From: Sacculina carcini
Taxonomy: Eukaryota; Arthropoda; Thecostraca; Sacculinidae
Direction: 5' to 3'
DNA length: 64,000 bases
Assembly: GCA_916048095.2 (NCBI GenBank)
Contig: OU696581.1
Span: forward strand, 6,769,766-6,833,765
In this document: one piece after another, positions 42,826 through 53,970 of the stretch
Position numbering within the stretch: position 1 is the first letter of the stretch
How the letters are laid out: the number at the start of each line of letters is the position of its first letter
The notes under the pieces: generated by a model
Databases searched by the model: none
Told to the model about the DNA's origin: nothing
Seen by the model: only the letters and a program-made list of their open reading frames with translations
Translations under genes and position numbers: made by a program

Positions 42826-43011
42826 TGTTGTGGTAATTATTGCGAGGTGATGTTGTGATGTTTATCACGAGAGTTATTGATTTAAATTTAGTGTGATTTA
42901 GACTGTCTTGAATTTATTGAACATGGATTTTTTGGAATTTGGTGTGCGTGTTTGAAGTGTGAGCGCATTGTTCCGTTTTATGGTTTGTTTTTCTTGAATA
43001 TATTCGCCACA
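42826..43011 (+). repeat. 3' LTR (186 bp)
   Basis: Starts TGTTGTGGTAATTATTGCGA after GGGGGGAG and ends TTCGCCACA, followed by GTTAT. Confidence 0.93.
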
Positions 43012-43016
43012 GTTAT

Positions 43017-43456
43017 CAAACGACGTGATGTGAAGCTGTGTAACAGAACAAGCTGTTACAAGCTGCTCATAAGACCATGAGGCACACAGACACATCCGAC
43101 AGGTCAGCATCCAGTCACATCAGAACACACACACCGGACATCGCTAACCCGGCAGTTTGTTTGGACGCCATTCAGCAACACGGAAAACCCCGTGTCCCAG
43201 TGCCGAATGAGATGAAGAACACGGTGAGACAGTGCATTAGCGGCAACTGGTTCACACCACAGAGACCTGATCACCGACGCCGTCAACTACACAGAGACAA
43301 AACGAACGGACCACACCGTTCAGTGTTTTAGATGAAGTGTTTAACACATGGACAATTACTACAGAACTGTAGAACAGCAGTACTGAGACTACTGACACAG
43401 GTCAGGATATAAGCGACTGAGAGTTAAAACATTGAGGAAGGCAAGCAATTACTCAC
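43017..43456. other. Unassigned sequence between LTR element and MULE exon
   Basis: A frame 43077-43331 (84 codons, His/Arg/Thr-rich) shows no domain, so I do not call it a gene. Bases 43440-43456 would be intron behind the donor site of the MULE-type exon. Confidence 0.35.
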
Positions 43457-43817
43457 CATGTTCAGTGGTGGCGGCCGCGTAACAATGGTTCGATCTTGCT
43501 GGCTAAGCGGCATGTGCTGCACCTCGGGGATGGTCATGGACCAGAGATAAATCGGCTCTGACTGGCCCGTCGTCCCCACTCGTGAAAGCAATGATAAAGG
43601 CGCTGCACTGCCTGCCAAGGTTGTAATGCCCCTGCCCCTTCAATTGCCGCTTACCGGCCTCTTTGCTCTTGAACGAGCCGGAACGGTGGCACTCAAAATA
43701 ATGCCGGGTACCTCGTTTTCGGCACACGGAAAATTGGTGTTTTCCAGTGGCCTCAAGCTCCTCTTTCCACTGGAGGAAGGAGGCGTAATTATGGAATTTC
43801 TTGCAGTCCTTCGCCTC
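43457..43817 (-). pseudogene. MULE-type transposase N-terminal exon (FAR1-like zinc finger)
   Basis: On the minus strand an acceptor TGCTGCTTTTGCAG precedes EAKDCKKFHNYASFLQWKEE. Then HYFECHRSGSFKS, GHYNLGRQCSAFI and VHDHP follow: the WRKY-GCM1-like zinc finger (C-x-n-C-x-n-H-x-H) that starts many animal MULE transposase-derived proteins. The expected continuation PLSQQDRTIV lies in another frame, implying a one-base shift near 43525. A donor ATG/GTGAGTAA follows at 43457-43456. One exon only; the catalytic domain is not in the window. Confidence 0.6.
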
Positions 43818-44267
43818 CTGCAAAAGCAGCACAATGAAGTTGAAAATACAAGAATGTTTACTGTAAAGTATTGCATTTGGTGTTTCCTCACAAGTTGATC
43901 TGGGTGTGAGAAACAATTTAATAAGTGTACATCTGCAGCAAGTGACAACACGCTATTACTTAATATACTATTTTCGCAGATTTGCCTATACGTTAAATCA
44001 AATCATAATACCTCCGGTGTCTTATTGAAACGCGACATGGTACAATATAACCAGCACGAAAAAACCACGAAACCAGCACAGTACGAAAATTTGGCACTAT
44101 CACTTGAAGATTCGCGCGCCTCTTTCCACTTGAAGACTTCAATAAATTAAAAATTGTCTGTGAAATATCTTTTTTTATCTCAAAACATCCAAAAAAGTGT
44201 TCTCTAATGAATTCCAGCGTTATAAATTAGCTCAATTTAATGTTCTTGAATCCTTACATATTTAGCC
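43818..44267. other. No gene seen
   Basis: AT-rich sequence, probably the intron upstream of the MULE-type exon. At its right end TTCTTGAATCCTTACATATT then TAG (to about 44267) could be a splice acceptor for the small frame starting at 44268. Confidence 0.35.
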
Positions 44268-44294
44268 TAGACCCCAATGGAAGACGGATGGTGG
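44268..44294 (+). CDS. First piece of a small host frame split by the gypsy insertion
   Basis: Nine codons (LDPNGRRMV) that run in frame into 55971-56144 if the gypsy element and one GTGG copy are removed. A possible acceptor AG lies just before it. See the entry at 55971. Confidence 0.35.
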
Positions 44295-44458
44295 TGTAGC
44301 GTCCCACGTGTACATTTATGTATAGATATTTCACCCTTCAAACGTTACGGCATTACATGCAGCACCTGCTCTCACACACATTTGGTATTTCAACACATTT
44401 GGGCGCGGGACTTCAACAGTGGCACATTCCTAGGCATAGCCACGTCTAAAGCGCTACA
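44295..44458 (+). repeat. 5' LTR (164 bp, internally deleted)
   Basis: Starts and ends like the 622-bp 3' LTR, but about 458 bp between CTCTCACACAC and GGCGCGGGACT are missing. Confidence 0.85.
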
Positions 44459-44459
44459 C

Positions 44460-44477
44460 TGGTGACCCCGACGTGAT
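44460..44477 (+). other. Primer-binding site of the gypsy element
   Basis: TGGTGACCCCGACGTGAT one base after the LTR: a conventional TGG-starting tRNA-3'-end match. The tRNA is not assigned. Confidence 0.75.
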
Positions 44478-44481
44478 CACC

Positions 44482-45521
44482 ATGCCTAGAGGTCGTGCCA
44501 TCCCTGCCGCCCCTCCTTCACAGAGCCACTCGCCCGACAGCGCTCCTGACGCACCTGCTGGTCATGCTGCCCCGTTCGCCTCTGACGCTCCTGCCGCCGA
44601 GGCGGTTCTTTCAAGGCCGGTCGCCGCAATTCGACTGCCACCGTTCGCCGCACAAAATCCGGAGTTATGGCTCACACAAGTCGAATTTTCAACGGACGTG
44701 TCTGGCATCAATGAGGACCGCGTCAAGCTCAAATTGTTGGCCTCCAACTTACCCATTGACGTCGCGGACATATCAAAAACGTCATCAACCGGCCCACGTC
44801 GACATTTGCTGAGCTATGCAGCGCTCTTCGCACTCGTCTTGCGGAATCACGAGCGTCAAGGCTAGAGGCGATGCTGAGGCACCAACAGCTGGGGGACCAG
44901 AAGTCCTCTCAGCTATTGCGCAGCATGACGAATTAGCTGACGACTTCAGGGGCCACCTGCGACACTGACCTGCTACGCATGCTGTTTTTGCAGCGTATGC
45001 CGCGTGATGTCAACGCTGCATTGACTTTGTTGCCAGAGAGCACTGGATTGGCTGAGTTGGCTTTGGCTGCCGATCGATTCATAGCCGCCACCCAGCGTCC
45101 GCCAGCCAGCATCTGGCCGGTAGCTGCCGCTCTACAGACGTCAGCCGCCGCCACACAGCCACCTGCTGTCCTACAGGCACCAGCCGCCCTAAGATCACCA
45201 GCTGCCATTATACAGCCACCAGCCGTGCTCGCTGCTACACAGCAGGTTGCGCCGAATGGGCATGAATCGTACACTCTCACTGCAGCTCTCAGCAGTTTGA
45301 TTGAGAAATTGCAGTTCGCCAGGGACCGGGCCCCTCCGGACACACGAGGCATTTCCGGTCGCAGACGGTCCAGATCGCTCACATCCGCTCCACCGCATTC
45401 TCCGTCACCACGTTCGTCGGCAGAGGCAACAGTGTGCTGGTACCACCGTCGTTGGGGTGCCGCTGCCGAGCACTGCACCAGTCCGTGCAGCTGGTCCGCT
45501 TCCACGCCGGCGGAAAACTAG
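44482..45521 (+). pseudogene. Gypsy Gag (frameshifted, one stop)
   Basis: From ATG 44482 (PRGRAIPAAPPSQSH, a Pro/Ala-rich start) to IRLPPFAAQNPELWLTQVEF, a capsid start typical of animal gypsy elements of the Mag type. A frameshift near 44780 moves it to NVINRPTSTFAELCSALRTR and a TAG near 44932 interrupts it. It then runs MLFLQRMPRDVNAALTLLPE and a long Ala/Pro/Gln stretch. The end [18 protein letters not shown] is the C-x-Y-H-x-R-x-G motif of this group and overlaps the pol frame in the -1 phase. It would form the particle if intact. Confidence 0.82.
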
Positions 45522-47623
45522 CGTGCCTACAGCGCGGAGCACCAGCGACTGCAGGTAAACGGCCATCATCGGTGCCGCTCTTCATGGTCGAAGATCACCT
45601 CACCAAACAGCTCTTTCTTGTCGACACTGGAGCCCAATTCAGTCTCATCATGCCCCAGGCACTTTCAGCTCCACTTTCGTCAACAATCGAGTCGAAACTA
45701 CAGGCCGCCAATGGATCCCTCGTCGACGTCTACGGCACACATGACCTCCATGTGTCGTTTGACGAGGGATCTTCTGTCAAGTGGCGTTTTGTGGTAGCGA
45801 ATGTCACCACAAATATTATTGATGCTGACCTACTTTCGCATTTCCCGCTGATTATTGACCTGCATAACCGTGAGCTCCGTGATTCATCAGGTCAAGTTCG
45901 TGCTCGCGAAATCCAGACCTGTGCTGGATCGTCCGAACTACAGTGCATAATTCAACCACGCAGTCGCTTCGATGAACTTATCCGTGAATTTCCTAGTGGC
46001 GTGCGCCCTTCTAGCGAACCGTTCCCGTTGCTACACAAGGTCACGCACCACATTGTCACCACTGGTCCACCGAAATTCGCTCGTCCTCGTCGTCTACCGC
46101 CTGATCGCCTAAAAGTGGCCAAGAAGGCATTTGACCACATGTTGCAGACTGGAGTGATGCGGCCATCTTCTAGCAATTGGGCTGCTCCACTTCATCTAGT
46201 GCCCAAAAAGGAGCCTGGAGAGTGGAGACCGTGCGGCGAATACCGCACCCTGAACGCCTGCACGCGACCCGACCGATACGCAATACCATACTTGCAAGAT
46301 TTTGTGAGTGATTTGGCTGGGTGCACTGTTTTCAGCACTATTGATCTCGTGCGCGTCTATAACCAAATCCCGGTGGAGCCAGTTGACATTCATAAGACGA
46401 CCGTCACCGCGCCGTTCGGCTTATTTGAAGCAACGCGCATGCCCTTTGGATTGCGCAACGCGGCGCAAACCAAGCAGCGCTTCATGGACGAGGTACTGAA
46501 GGGTGTGCCAAACGCGTACGCCTACATAGACGACGTCTTGATTGCCAGCCCCACAATGACCGAGCATGACCTTCATGTGCGTGCAGTGCTGCAGCGCCTT
46601 CAACAATACGGCGTTGTTATAAATCCGCAAAAATGTACATACGCTGCATCAGCAGTTTCGTTTCTGGGTCACCGAGTGTCGGCTGATGGCATTGCACCAC
46701 TTCCGGAGAAAACGCAAGACATATTGTCCTTTCCTCAGCCGCAGACACAGGCCCAGTTGCGCCGGTTTCTTGGCCTGCTTGCGTTTTATCACCGCTTTCT
46801 GCCCGCGTGTGCAGCACAAGTGCAGTCGTTGCATAAACTACTCGTCCCAGCTGGCAAACGTTCCCGGCTGCCGGTCAAGTGGACAACGGAAGCGGACGAC
46901 GCATTCAAGAAGGTGAAACTGCTGATGGCTAATGCTGTGCGCCTTGCACATCCGGTGAAAGAAGCTCCTATCAGCTTTCAAGTTGATGCTTCTGATAAAG
47001 CTGTGGGTGCCGTTTTACAGCAGTTCGTCGGTGGTTTTAGGCAGCCACTCAGCTTTTTCCCGAAAGCGTTGAGACCTGCATATCAGCGCTACAGCGCGTT
47101 TGGCCGCCAATTACTCGCAGTGTACTTGGCCATTCGTCGCTTTCGATACGCAGTTGAGGGACGTCCACTCACCGTTTTTACAGACCACCGTCCTCTAGTG
47201 TCTGCAGTGAATGTCCCGACCGATCGGCATTCACCTCGTGAAATGAGACACTTAGATTACATCGGCCAATTCACGAGTGATTTACGTCAAGTACCCGGCG
47301 AAGACAACGTATTCGCTGATACGCTTTCTCGTACCATCAACGTACTCCGGTTACCTGAGTCACCACTGCATGACTTCAACTTTCTGGCGGCGGCACAGGA
47401 AACCGCATAAGCAACCGCAGACCTGCATAAGTTTGCAGAGCAGCCTCACTCGCTGGAGCTCCGATCCGAAAAGCTCCCCGGCGGCTCATCACTGCTCTGT
47501 GATATTTCTACTGGCAAGCTACGGCCTTTGATCCCGACATCTTTACGTCATCTCTATTTCAACATGTGGCACAATATGTCGCATCCTGGAATCAGTGCTA
47601 CGCAAGATCTCGTTCGTTCGTTC
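45434..47623 (+). pseudogene. Gypsy protease-RT-RNase H and integrase start
   Basis: 658 open codons to TAA 47408-47410, then the same frame continues to the insertion. Protease: [68 protein letters not shown] and [10 protein letters not shown], then [17 protein letters not shown] and [16 protein letters not shown]. RNase [45 protein letters not shown] and [10 protein letters not shown]. After the stop comes LRHLYFNMWHNMSHPGISAT, the H-x-H part of the integrase zinc domain, cut at QDL by the I/Nimb insertion. Start and end show that only the stop and insertion break an otherwise good pol. Confidence 0.9.
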
Positions 47624-47770
47624 GTTATTTGTGTTTATGGGGTGCACCGGCCTCTGGGACCATACGGCACCCCCCAGTCTATTCACAGCCTAAACACCCA
47701 AAAATGATGGACATGAGGAATGGAATGATGAAATAAATAAGTGTGATAGTGAACAAAATGAATGTGAAAG

Positions 47771-48292
47771 TCAAGAAATAAAACTCAATAAATAATTAAA
47801 AAAAGGCAAAAGCCGTAAAAACTCAAAAATGCGGCCCTCAATGACCGCCGATTGCTCCTGTCCGAGAACATCGTGAATAGTCCGAACGGATCCAAGAAAA
47901 CGTTGACACGCCTCTGAGAATGATGGGCATTCCACCAGGATGTGCTGCACGGAGAGACGTACATTACATGCGCTGCACGTGGGTTCAGGTTGTCCGAGTA
48001 GAAGATGGCGATGCGTATCGTACGTGTGACCCACACGCAGACGACAGAGCGCCACTTCCTCGGACCTCTTCCGGCGACAAGAGCACATCCAATGTCCGAT
48101 TTCGGGCTTCACAGCTTTTAATTTGTTAGAACCACATTCGTCCCAGGAGAGCTGCCAGCGAGAACGGATAAAACGATGTATAATAGGATAAAAGTCCGAA
48201 TACGGAATGGGAAAGTTAAAATAAAATGAATAAAAGTCTCGTTCAGCAGCTCTTTTTGCGGCTGTCAGCTCGCTCGTTGCCCAAAATACCAA
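47771..48292 (-). pseudogene. I/Nimb ORF2 C-terminus in shifted frame
   Basis: Begins ATSELTAAKRAAERDF, the continuation of the RNase H end, then WQLSWDECGSNKLKAVKPEI, RSEEVALCRLRVGHTYDTHR, CSACNVRLSVQHILVECPSF and VIEGRIFEFLRLLPF. This is the Cys/His domain at the end of I-group ORF2. Confidence 0.85.
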
Positions 48293-51200
48293 TATGGGCC
48301 GGAATCCAGCAGAACTTTACACGCTTGCCCTGGTGGTGGATGATGTCAAGAGAGATAAAAATCTTCTGTATAAGAGGATGTAAGGAGAAAGACGATAATG
48401 AAGTTAAAGCACTAAGGGAATCAGATAAAACTAAAAACAATGAAAAAGAAGATGAGCGAATAAAAACCAGGGCCAGCAGGATAGCGTGAAGTTCAGCCGT
48501 GTAAATGGAGGCGCTCGGTGGCAGCGTGCTCGAGCGGCACATACCTCCACTTACAAACGCACAACCCACACCACTGGCCGACTTAGATCCATCAGTGTAC
48601 ACGGCAGTATACCGTCCGTAAGAATGAATTCGCTCCAGTGTGTTTGAGCGAAGCACACTGGGCACTGTACGGTGTTTCGGCAGAGCTGCTAGCGAGACGT
48701 CAACCTCGGGTCTGACCAATTCCCAGGGTGACTCCGCCGCGTATTCTTGTCTGAGGACGTCGTTAGCACCCATCCCGCATGACTCCAGCAGTGCCCTCAT
48801 TTTGCTGCAAAACAGCACAGAACACTGAGGTCCTGGAAGGTGCTGCTGCTCAGGCACATGCTGGGAAAATACCACGTCATACGCGGGGTTTTCATGGGTG
48901 CTTGCCAGCTTGCAAGAATAACGCATGACCAGCTCTTGACGACGGAGCGCCAGCGGAGCCTCATCAGCCTCAACAAGGAGGCTGACGATTGGCGACGTGC
49001 GAAACGCGCCGGTGGCAATGCGTATCCCTGCGTGGTGTACGACATTCAAACGGCCTTTTGCTGACTCCGAAGCCAGATCATATACGATGCTTGCGTAATC
49101 GAGACGCGACCTGACTAACGAGCGGTACAGAAGGAGAAGGGACTGTCGATCTGCTCCATACCGCATGCGGGAAACAGTCTTCAGCACATTCAGTGCCTTT
49201 AGACAAGTGGTTCTCAGCTGTGAAATATGGTCGGTGTAGGTCAAGCGCGAGTCCAACGTGACCCCTAAAAACCGAACCGTGCGTTGGAATGAGACAGCAC
49301 TGCCGTACAATTCCACTTTCATGTCAGGGCAGGCACCTCGACGGCGGCAGAAGTGTACACCGACCGTTTTGGACGTCGAGAAGCGGAAGCCGTTACGCGT
49401 TCCCCAAGTCTCTATTTTATTCACCGCCAGCTGCAGTTGACGCTGGACAGCAACAGTGCTGCGGGAAGAACACCATATGGCGAAGTCGTCCACAAATAGA
49501 GACCGTCCAATCGAGGGAGGCAAATGATCGTCAATGTCGTTGATCATTATGGCAAAAAGGGCCACGCTGAGCACACTACCCTGTGGAACGCCTTCTGCCT
49601 GATCCAACGAACGAGACAGGGAGTTCCCCACACGCACACAGAATGTGCGGTGCAAAAGGAAATTGTGTACGAACCTCCCCATGTTGCCTCTGACACCACA
49701 GCGATGCAGTTTGCGAAGAATACCATGTCGCCATGTGGTGTCATATGCCTTTTCGATGTCAAAGAATATCGCCCCGACGTGGTGACATCGCGTGAAACTT
49801 TCACGTACGCGAGAGTCAATGGTCACCAAGTGGTCTAACGTTGAGCGACCCTGGCGAAATCCGCACTGAGCATCATTGAACAGCCGACCGCGTTCCAGAA
49901 ACCATACCAGCCGTCTGCAAACCATTTTCTCAAAAAGTTTGCAGAGACTGGAGGTAAGCGATATCGGGCGATAGTCAGACGGGTGATCGCCCGATTTGCC
50001 CTGTTTCATGATGGGTATCACGATTGCCCGTCGCCAGGAGGCCGGAAACTGCCCACCACTCCACAGATCATTGAAGACCTGCAGCAAGGTGGACAGCACT
50101 GCGGGCGACAGACGTTTCAGCATGAGGTTGTGCACCTCATCAGGGCCTTCAGCCACATCGCGAAGCGATCGCAAGGCCGTTCTCAGCTCAGATGCAGAAA
50201 AATCGCTGTTGATTGGCAGCTGACAGCTGGTGGAGAAATCAACGGGTGATCTCTCGCACTGCTGTTTGATCGCCGCAAAATCAGGGTCGTCTACGTTTGC
50301 ACGACAGCGCTCCGCTAAATATCGGCCAATTTCGTCAGCAACATGCTCCGGATTAATCACGTCCACGCCACTGATCTTCAGAGAAGGCAGTGGATTGGGA
50401 CGGTACTTACCAGAGATGCGCTTTATACGGTCCCATATGGTGGATATAGGACAATGCCGATTAATGCTGGACACATAGGAGACCCACGAGGCCCGCTTCG
50501 CCTCGCGAAAGGTCCATCGAGCTTTTGCGCGAGCGTGGCGGAAGCAAAGCATGTTTGCCACCGTGCTGTTGCGCCGGAAGCGACCCCAGCAACGACGTCG
50601 CTCTCGCAACGCCGTAGCACACGCGTCTGTCCACCAAGGAACAGGACGCCGCCGGGGACGCGATGCCGTACGCGGAATGCTCTGTTTGGCACAGGTGACA
50701 ATGGCCTCAGTAAAACCTTCGACGCTGGGTCGAAGTGTGGGGTTGCCCATGGCTTCCAGTGTCAAGCAATCATAGCGGACCCAATCAGCTCGTTTGAAAT
50801 TCCATCTCGGTGGTCGTGTTCCCAACCTAGGTACCTCATTGAGACAGATCCATATAGGGAAGTGGTCACTCCCATACAGACTGGTCTCAACGGTCCAGCT
50901 CGTGGATGCCTGCAGACTGGGACTGCACAGACTGAGGTCCAGAGCGGACATGCTTCCCGATGGCATGGTACAATGCGTATATGTGCCTGTGTTTAAAATA
51001 CCTATGTCTAATACAGTTAAAATATCCTCCATAATAAAACCACGGCTACAATATGCATCACAACCCCAAAAAGGGCTGTGAGCATTAAAATCGCCTAACA
51101 CATAAAAAGGGGGTGAAAGTGAACTGATTAAAAACTCGACGTCAGCCCTTGGGAACGGGCGACCAGGCGGCAGGTACAATGAGCACACACTCACCTCCCT

Positions 51201-51485
51201 ACCACCGAGCCAGCACCGAACCGCAACCACCTGCAAATCTGACTGAATATGCAGGCGGCGACAGGGTACACTGGTGCGAACAGCCAGCATAACCCCGCCA
51301 TGGGCTATAGTCGAGCCGGGATTATCATATCTAAAAACATTAAAATCCTGAATACTAAAATACGAAGAAGTTAAAAGCTTAGTCTCCTGTATTGCTAAAA
51401 TCGATGGTTGTCGGGAGTGTAAAATATGCAGTAAATCATTAAAATTCGGTCTAATACCTCTAATATTCCATTGTAAAATGGACAT
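48243..51485 (-). pseudogene. I/Nimb ORF2: endonuclease, RT, RNase H (frameshifted near end)
   Basis: 1080 open codons. Endonuclease: MSILQWNIRGIRPNFNDL, AIQETKL, GGVMLAVRTSV, VLGDFNAHSPFWG and GSDHFPIWI. RT: WRRAIVIPIMKQGKSGDHPS, DYRPISLTSSLCKLFEKM, FRQGRSTLDHLVTID, FFDIEKAYDTTWRHGIL, GVPQGSVLSVALFAIM and FVDDFAIWCSS near residue 663. RNase H: AVYTDGSKSASGVGCAFVSG, YTAELHAILLAL, VLSDSLSALTSLS and CWIPAHIGILGNERAD. A frameshift at about 48255 (GCAAAAAG tract) puts the last part in another frame. Confidence 0.88.
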
Positions 51486-51570
51486 AAAAATAAATATAAT
51501 AGAATAAAATACATATAAATACTCCCGTTAAAAAGGCACATATACACTAACAACCAGGTAGCACAGGTAC

Positions 51571-53208
51571 CTAATCGCATCGCTTAGCCGATCGTCCTCT
51601 CTCCGAGTCAGGTGGGGACCCACTTGGAGAGGCCGAGAGCTTCCGCTTAGAGGAACTCTCCACCTCCATGGCAGTGGTGGGAGTCGCTCCGTCGTGTGCG
51701 GAAGGCGGTGCGCTAGCAACCGCCGAGCGCGGAGATGCAGGGACCGCGCTCGCTTTGTGACCGGGAGATGCTCGCCGGTCACTCCTCGGCGAGGCTGACT
51801 TGACCGAACGGCGGCTCTTGTGCTGAACCACCGTCCAGTCTCCGGATTTCCTCCGGTTCGGAGACGACCGCTCTGCTGGCTTGGAAGCCTGCTGAGCGGC
51901 CGGTTTTTTGCCGCCCTGACTAACCGGCATCGCTGCCGATTTGCCAGCGCGGTCCATCGGCCGGCTGACCGGCCGATCGGCGACCCGCTGAGGTCGCCGC
52001 TCAGCAGCCTTTTCAGGCTGCTGGGGAGCGGCCGCCTTGGGCCGCTGGGTTGCGGCCGTCTGGGACCGCTGGGTCGCGGACGCCTGGGACCGCTGGGGTG
52101 CGGCCGTTGGCGACCGCGACACGGCAGCCTCCTCAGGCCGCCGATCAACCGGTGTTGGTTCAAGCTCATGTTTATCAGCCCCAGGTACGACCAGCTTCAA
52201 GCCCATTCGTCCCGCCAGCTTCAAGAAGTCTCTAACAGTCAGCTTCTCCAAAAACGAGTCGACAGACTGTGGAGGTTGAGCCGACTTCGTGACGACACCG
52301 GCAAAGGACGGGCCCGACGGATGCGAGCTGCGATATACAGCACGCGCCTCGCCGAAACTGCAGCGCTGGGCAGCGCGGATAGCCAGAATTTCTTTTTCTT
52401 TCAGCCATTCCGGGCAGTCACGCGACGAGGACGCATGACCGCTGCTCCTGCAATTGACGCAGAAATACTCATTGTCGCAATCAGCAGCGGTGTGCCGTTC
52501 GGATGAGCAGCGTCCGCAGATCTCAGCACGGTTGCAGCGGGAGCTCGTATGCCCGAAACGTTGGCACCTGTAGCATCGCATTGGGTTGGGTACGTAGGGG
52601 CGGACACGGATACGCTGACGGATGTCACCGATCTTGATGTCATCCGGCAGAACAGCACCGTCAAACGTGAGGAAGAAAGAGTGCGTTGGCACCTCGCTAC
52701 CCTCACGCCGTCGGACGATGCGCTCCACACGGATGACACCCTGGGATGACAAACCGTCGCAGATTTCATCGTTATCAACACCCTCTAGCGCACGACAGAA
52801 CAGAACACCTCTGGCGTGGTTCAATGTCGAGTGCGCACACACCGAGATGGGGGTGCTCACCCAACGCTTGTTTTCACCCGTACCCACGCGATACCGGAAT
52901 GTGTCGGCCTTCATCGCGCGGGATGCTGCCGTCTCATTGCCGTATTTAACCAGCAGAGAACCGTCTCTCTGTCGGCTGGCCTCGACAGGCGCGTCTCCGA
53001 TGTTCTTGAAACCATCCAGACGACGGAATTGGTTCAGCGAGGACAATTTCACGTGTTCATTGGTGCTGGTAAAAACCAGCACCATCGGCACAGGTGCAGC
53101 ACGACTGTCGCCGTGCAAGTGGCTCAGAGTACGACCACCTTTCGGCGGCCGTGGCCGATCGCCCGATGGACGACCAGCAGGTGGGGTGGTTGGAGTTTTT
53201 GAAGCCAT
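51571..53208 (-). CDS. I/Nimb ORF1: zinc-knuckle Gag-like protein
   Basis: 545 codons from ATG 53208 (MASKTPTTPPAG); the frame is open 15 codons further. An RNA-binding RRM-like part comes first. Then VRPYVPNPMRCYRCQRFGH and two further Cys/His knuckles (ICGRCSSERHTAADC and FCVNCRSSGHASSSRDC), then LKEKEILAIRAAQRCSFGEA, all typical of I-group ORF1. A long basic Pro/Gln/Arg-rich tail contains repeats of the SQASATQRSQTAATQRPKAA kind and ends SERGRSAKRCD. It binds element RNA. Intact. Confidence 0.85.
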   Translation of the reverse strand: MASKTPTTPPAGRPSGDRPRPPKGGRTLSHLHGDSRAAPVPMVLVFTSTNEHVKLSSLNQFRRLDGFKNIGDAPVEASRQRDGSLLVKYGNETAASRAMKADTFRYRVGTGENKRWVSTPISVCAHSTLNHARGVLFCRALEGVDNDEICDGLSSQGVIRVERIVRRREGSEVPTHSFFLTFDGAVLPDDIKIGDIRQRIRVRPYVPNPMRCYRCQRFGHTSSRCNRAEICGRCSSERHTAADCDNEYFCVNCRSSGHASSSRDCPEWLKEKEILAIRAAQRCSFGEARAVYRSSHPSGPSFAGVVTKSAQPPQSVDSFLEKLTVRDFLKLAGRMGLKLVVPGADKHELEPTPVDRRPEEAAVSRSPTAAPQRSQASATQRSQTAATQRPKAAAPQQPEKAAERRPQRVADRPVSRPMDRAGKSAAMPVSQGGKKPAAQQASKPAERSSPNRRKSGDWTVVQHKSRRSVKSASPRSDRRASPGHKASAVPASPRSAVASAPPSAHDGATPTTAMEVESSSKRKLSASPSGSPPDSERGRSAKRCD

Positions 53209-53970
53209 GAATTGTTTGTTTGTCTCTGCGCGCACGACCACCCTCCTCTGCACGGGGCCCTACTGGGGGGACGGGCAGAGCCAGCATGGGATGCCACGCC
53301 AGTGGTGGTGCGCGCTGTACGGGCACCGAATACCCCTGAGCTCGCTGCGAGCTCCGCCCGGTACTAGTCCGCGGGAGCTACAGCACCGGGCCCGGACCAG
53401 TGACCCCCACCGGTCCATCTGGACACAGCAACTGCAGCCCCACTGCAAACGGCGGACACTGCACCGGGCGGGACCCCCCTCGAGCACCAGGCACCTCACC
53501 CTTGACCCTCTTGAGCCCTATCCGGCCACCCGTGCCGGCGTCGGACCATTCTCTCCACTGTCGAGGAGCCAAACAGCGGCCCCGTCGGGGTTCGACGCGC
53601 AGGCCAAAGACGAGTGTTGCGTCACGCCACCACTATACCCCGGGTGACGTGACACTCAGCGGCCAGGATCCTGTTTGCCGATCCGACGGGGGAGGGTTTC
53701 CAGATGGCCCTTGGCTGCTAACCAGCTCATCCGCCCTTTGACAGGTCTTGTTTTTCTTCCTGTTGGGTGTCTGGCCACCCTCCTCACTGGCATAGGCCAG
53801 TGGGGGGCCGGATTAGTCGCCGACATTCCGACCATGCGGCTGGTTGTACCGGGTTACATGTTACCAGTAGCAGGCCGAAACCTGACCAGACATGTCTGCC
53901 TTTAGTCGCCTCTTACGACACGCGGCAGCTACGGCGGCAGAATTCTAACCCCCCTACCGCAGGGGTGACT

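Larger units (their letters stand above)
28037..43011 (+). mobile_element. LTR retrotransposon (TSD GTTAT) with split 5' LTR
   Basis: Target duplication GTTAT at 28032-28036 and 43012-43016. The LTR is 186 bp, TGTTGTGG to CGCCACA. The 5' LTR is cut after base 115 by a 9.9-kb nest (28152-38046) and resumes at 38047-38116. The internal region holds a putative primer site, virus-like sequence, and a broken pol (RT, RNase H, integrase). A purine run GGGGGGAG precedes the 3' LTR. Without the nest the element is about 5.1 kb. Pol is related to the module at 10652-12352. Confidence 0.88.
47612..53970 (-). mobile_element. Full-length I/Nimb-like non-LTR retrotransposon
   Basis: 6,359 bp, 9-bp duplication CAAGATCTC (47603-47611; 53971-53979). 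Minus strand: 5' UTR with GTGTCGTAAGAGGCGACTAA (a motif seen at the 5' end of many arthropod non-LTR elements), ORF1, ORF2 with endonuclease, RT and RNase H, a 3' UTR, and a tail of CGAA/AACG repeats. One frameshift in ORF2. The source family of the truncated copy at 32602-33227. Confidence 0.92.

Noticed and set aside
43077..43331. 84-codon frame rich in His, Arg and Thr
   Set aside because: No domain, no splice or promoter context, low-complexity composition.
53900..53960. rDNA-targeted R-element or rRNA fragment from the GTCGTAAGAGGCGACTAA motif
   Set aside because: The motif lies in the 5' UTR of the I/Nimb element; no 28S flank is present and the insertion is in gypsy pol.
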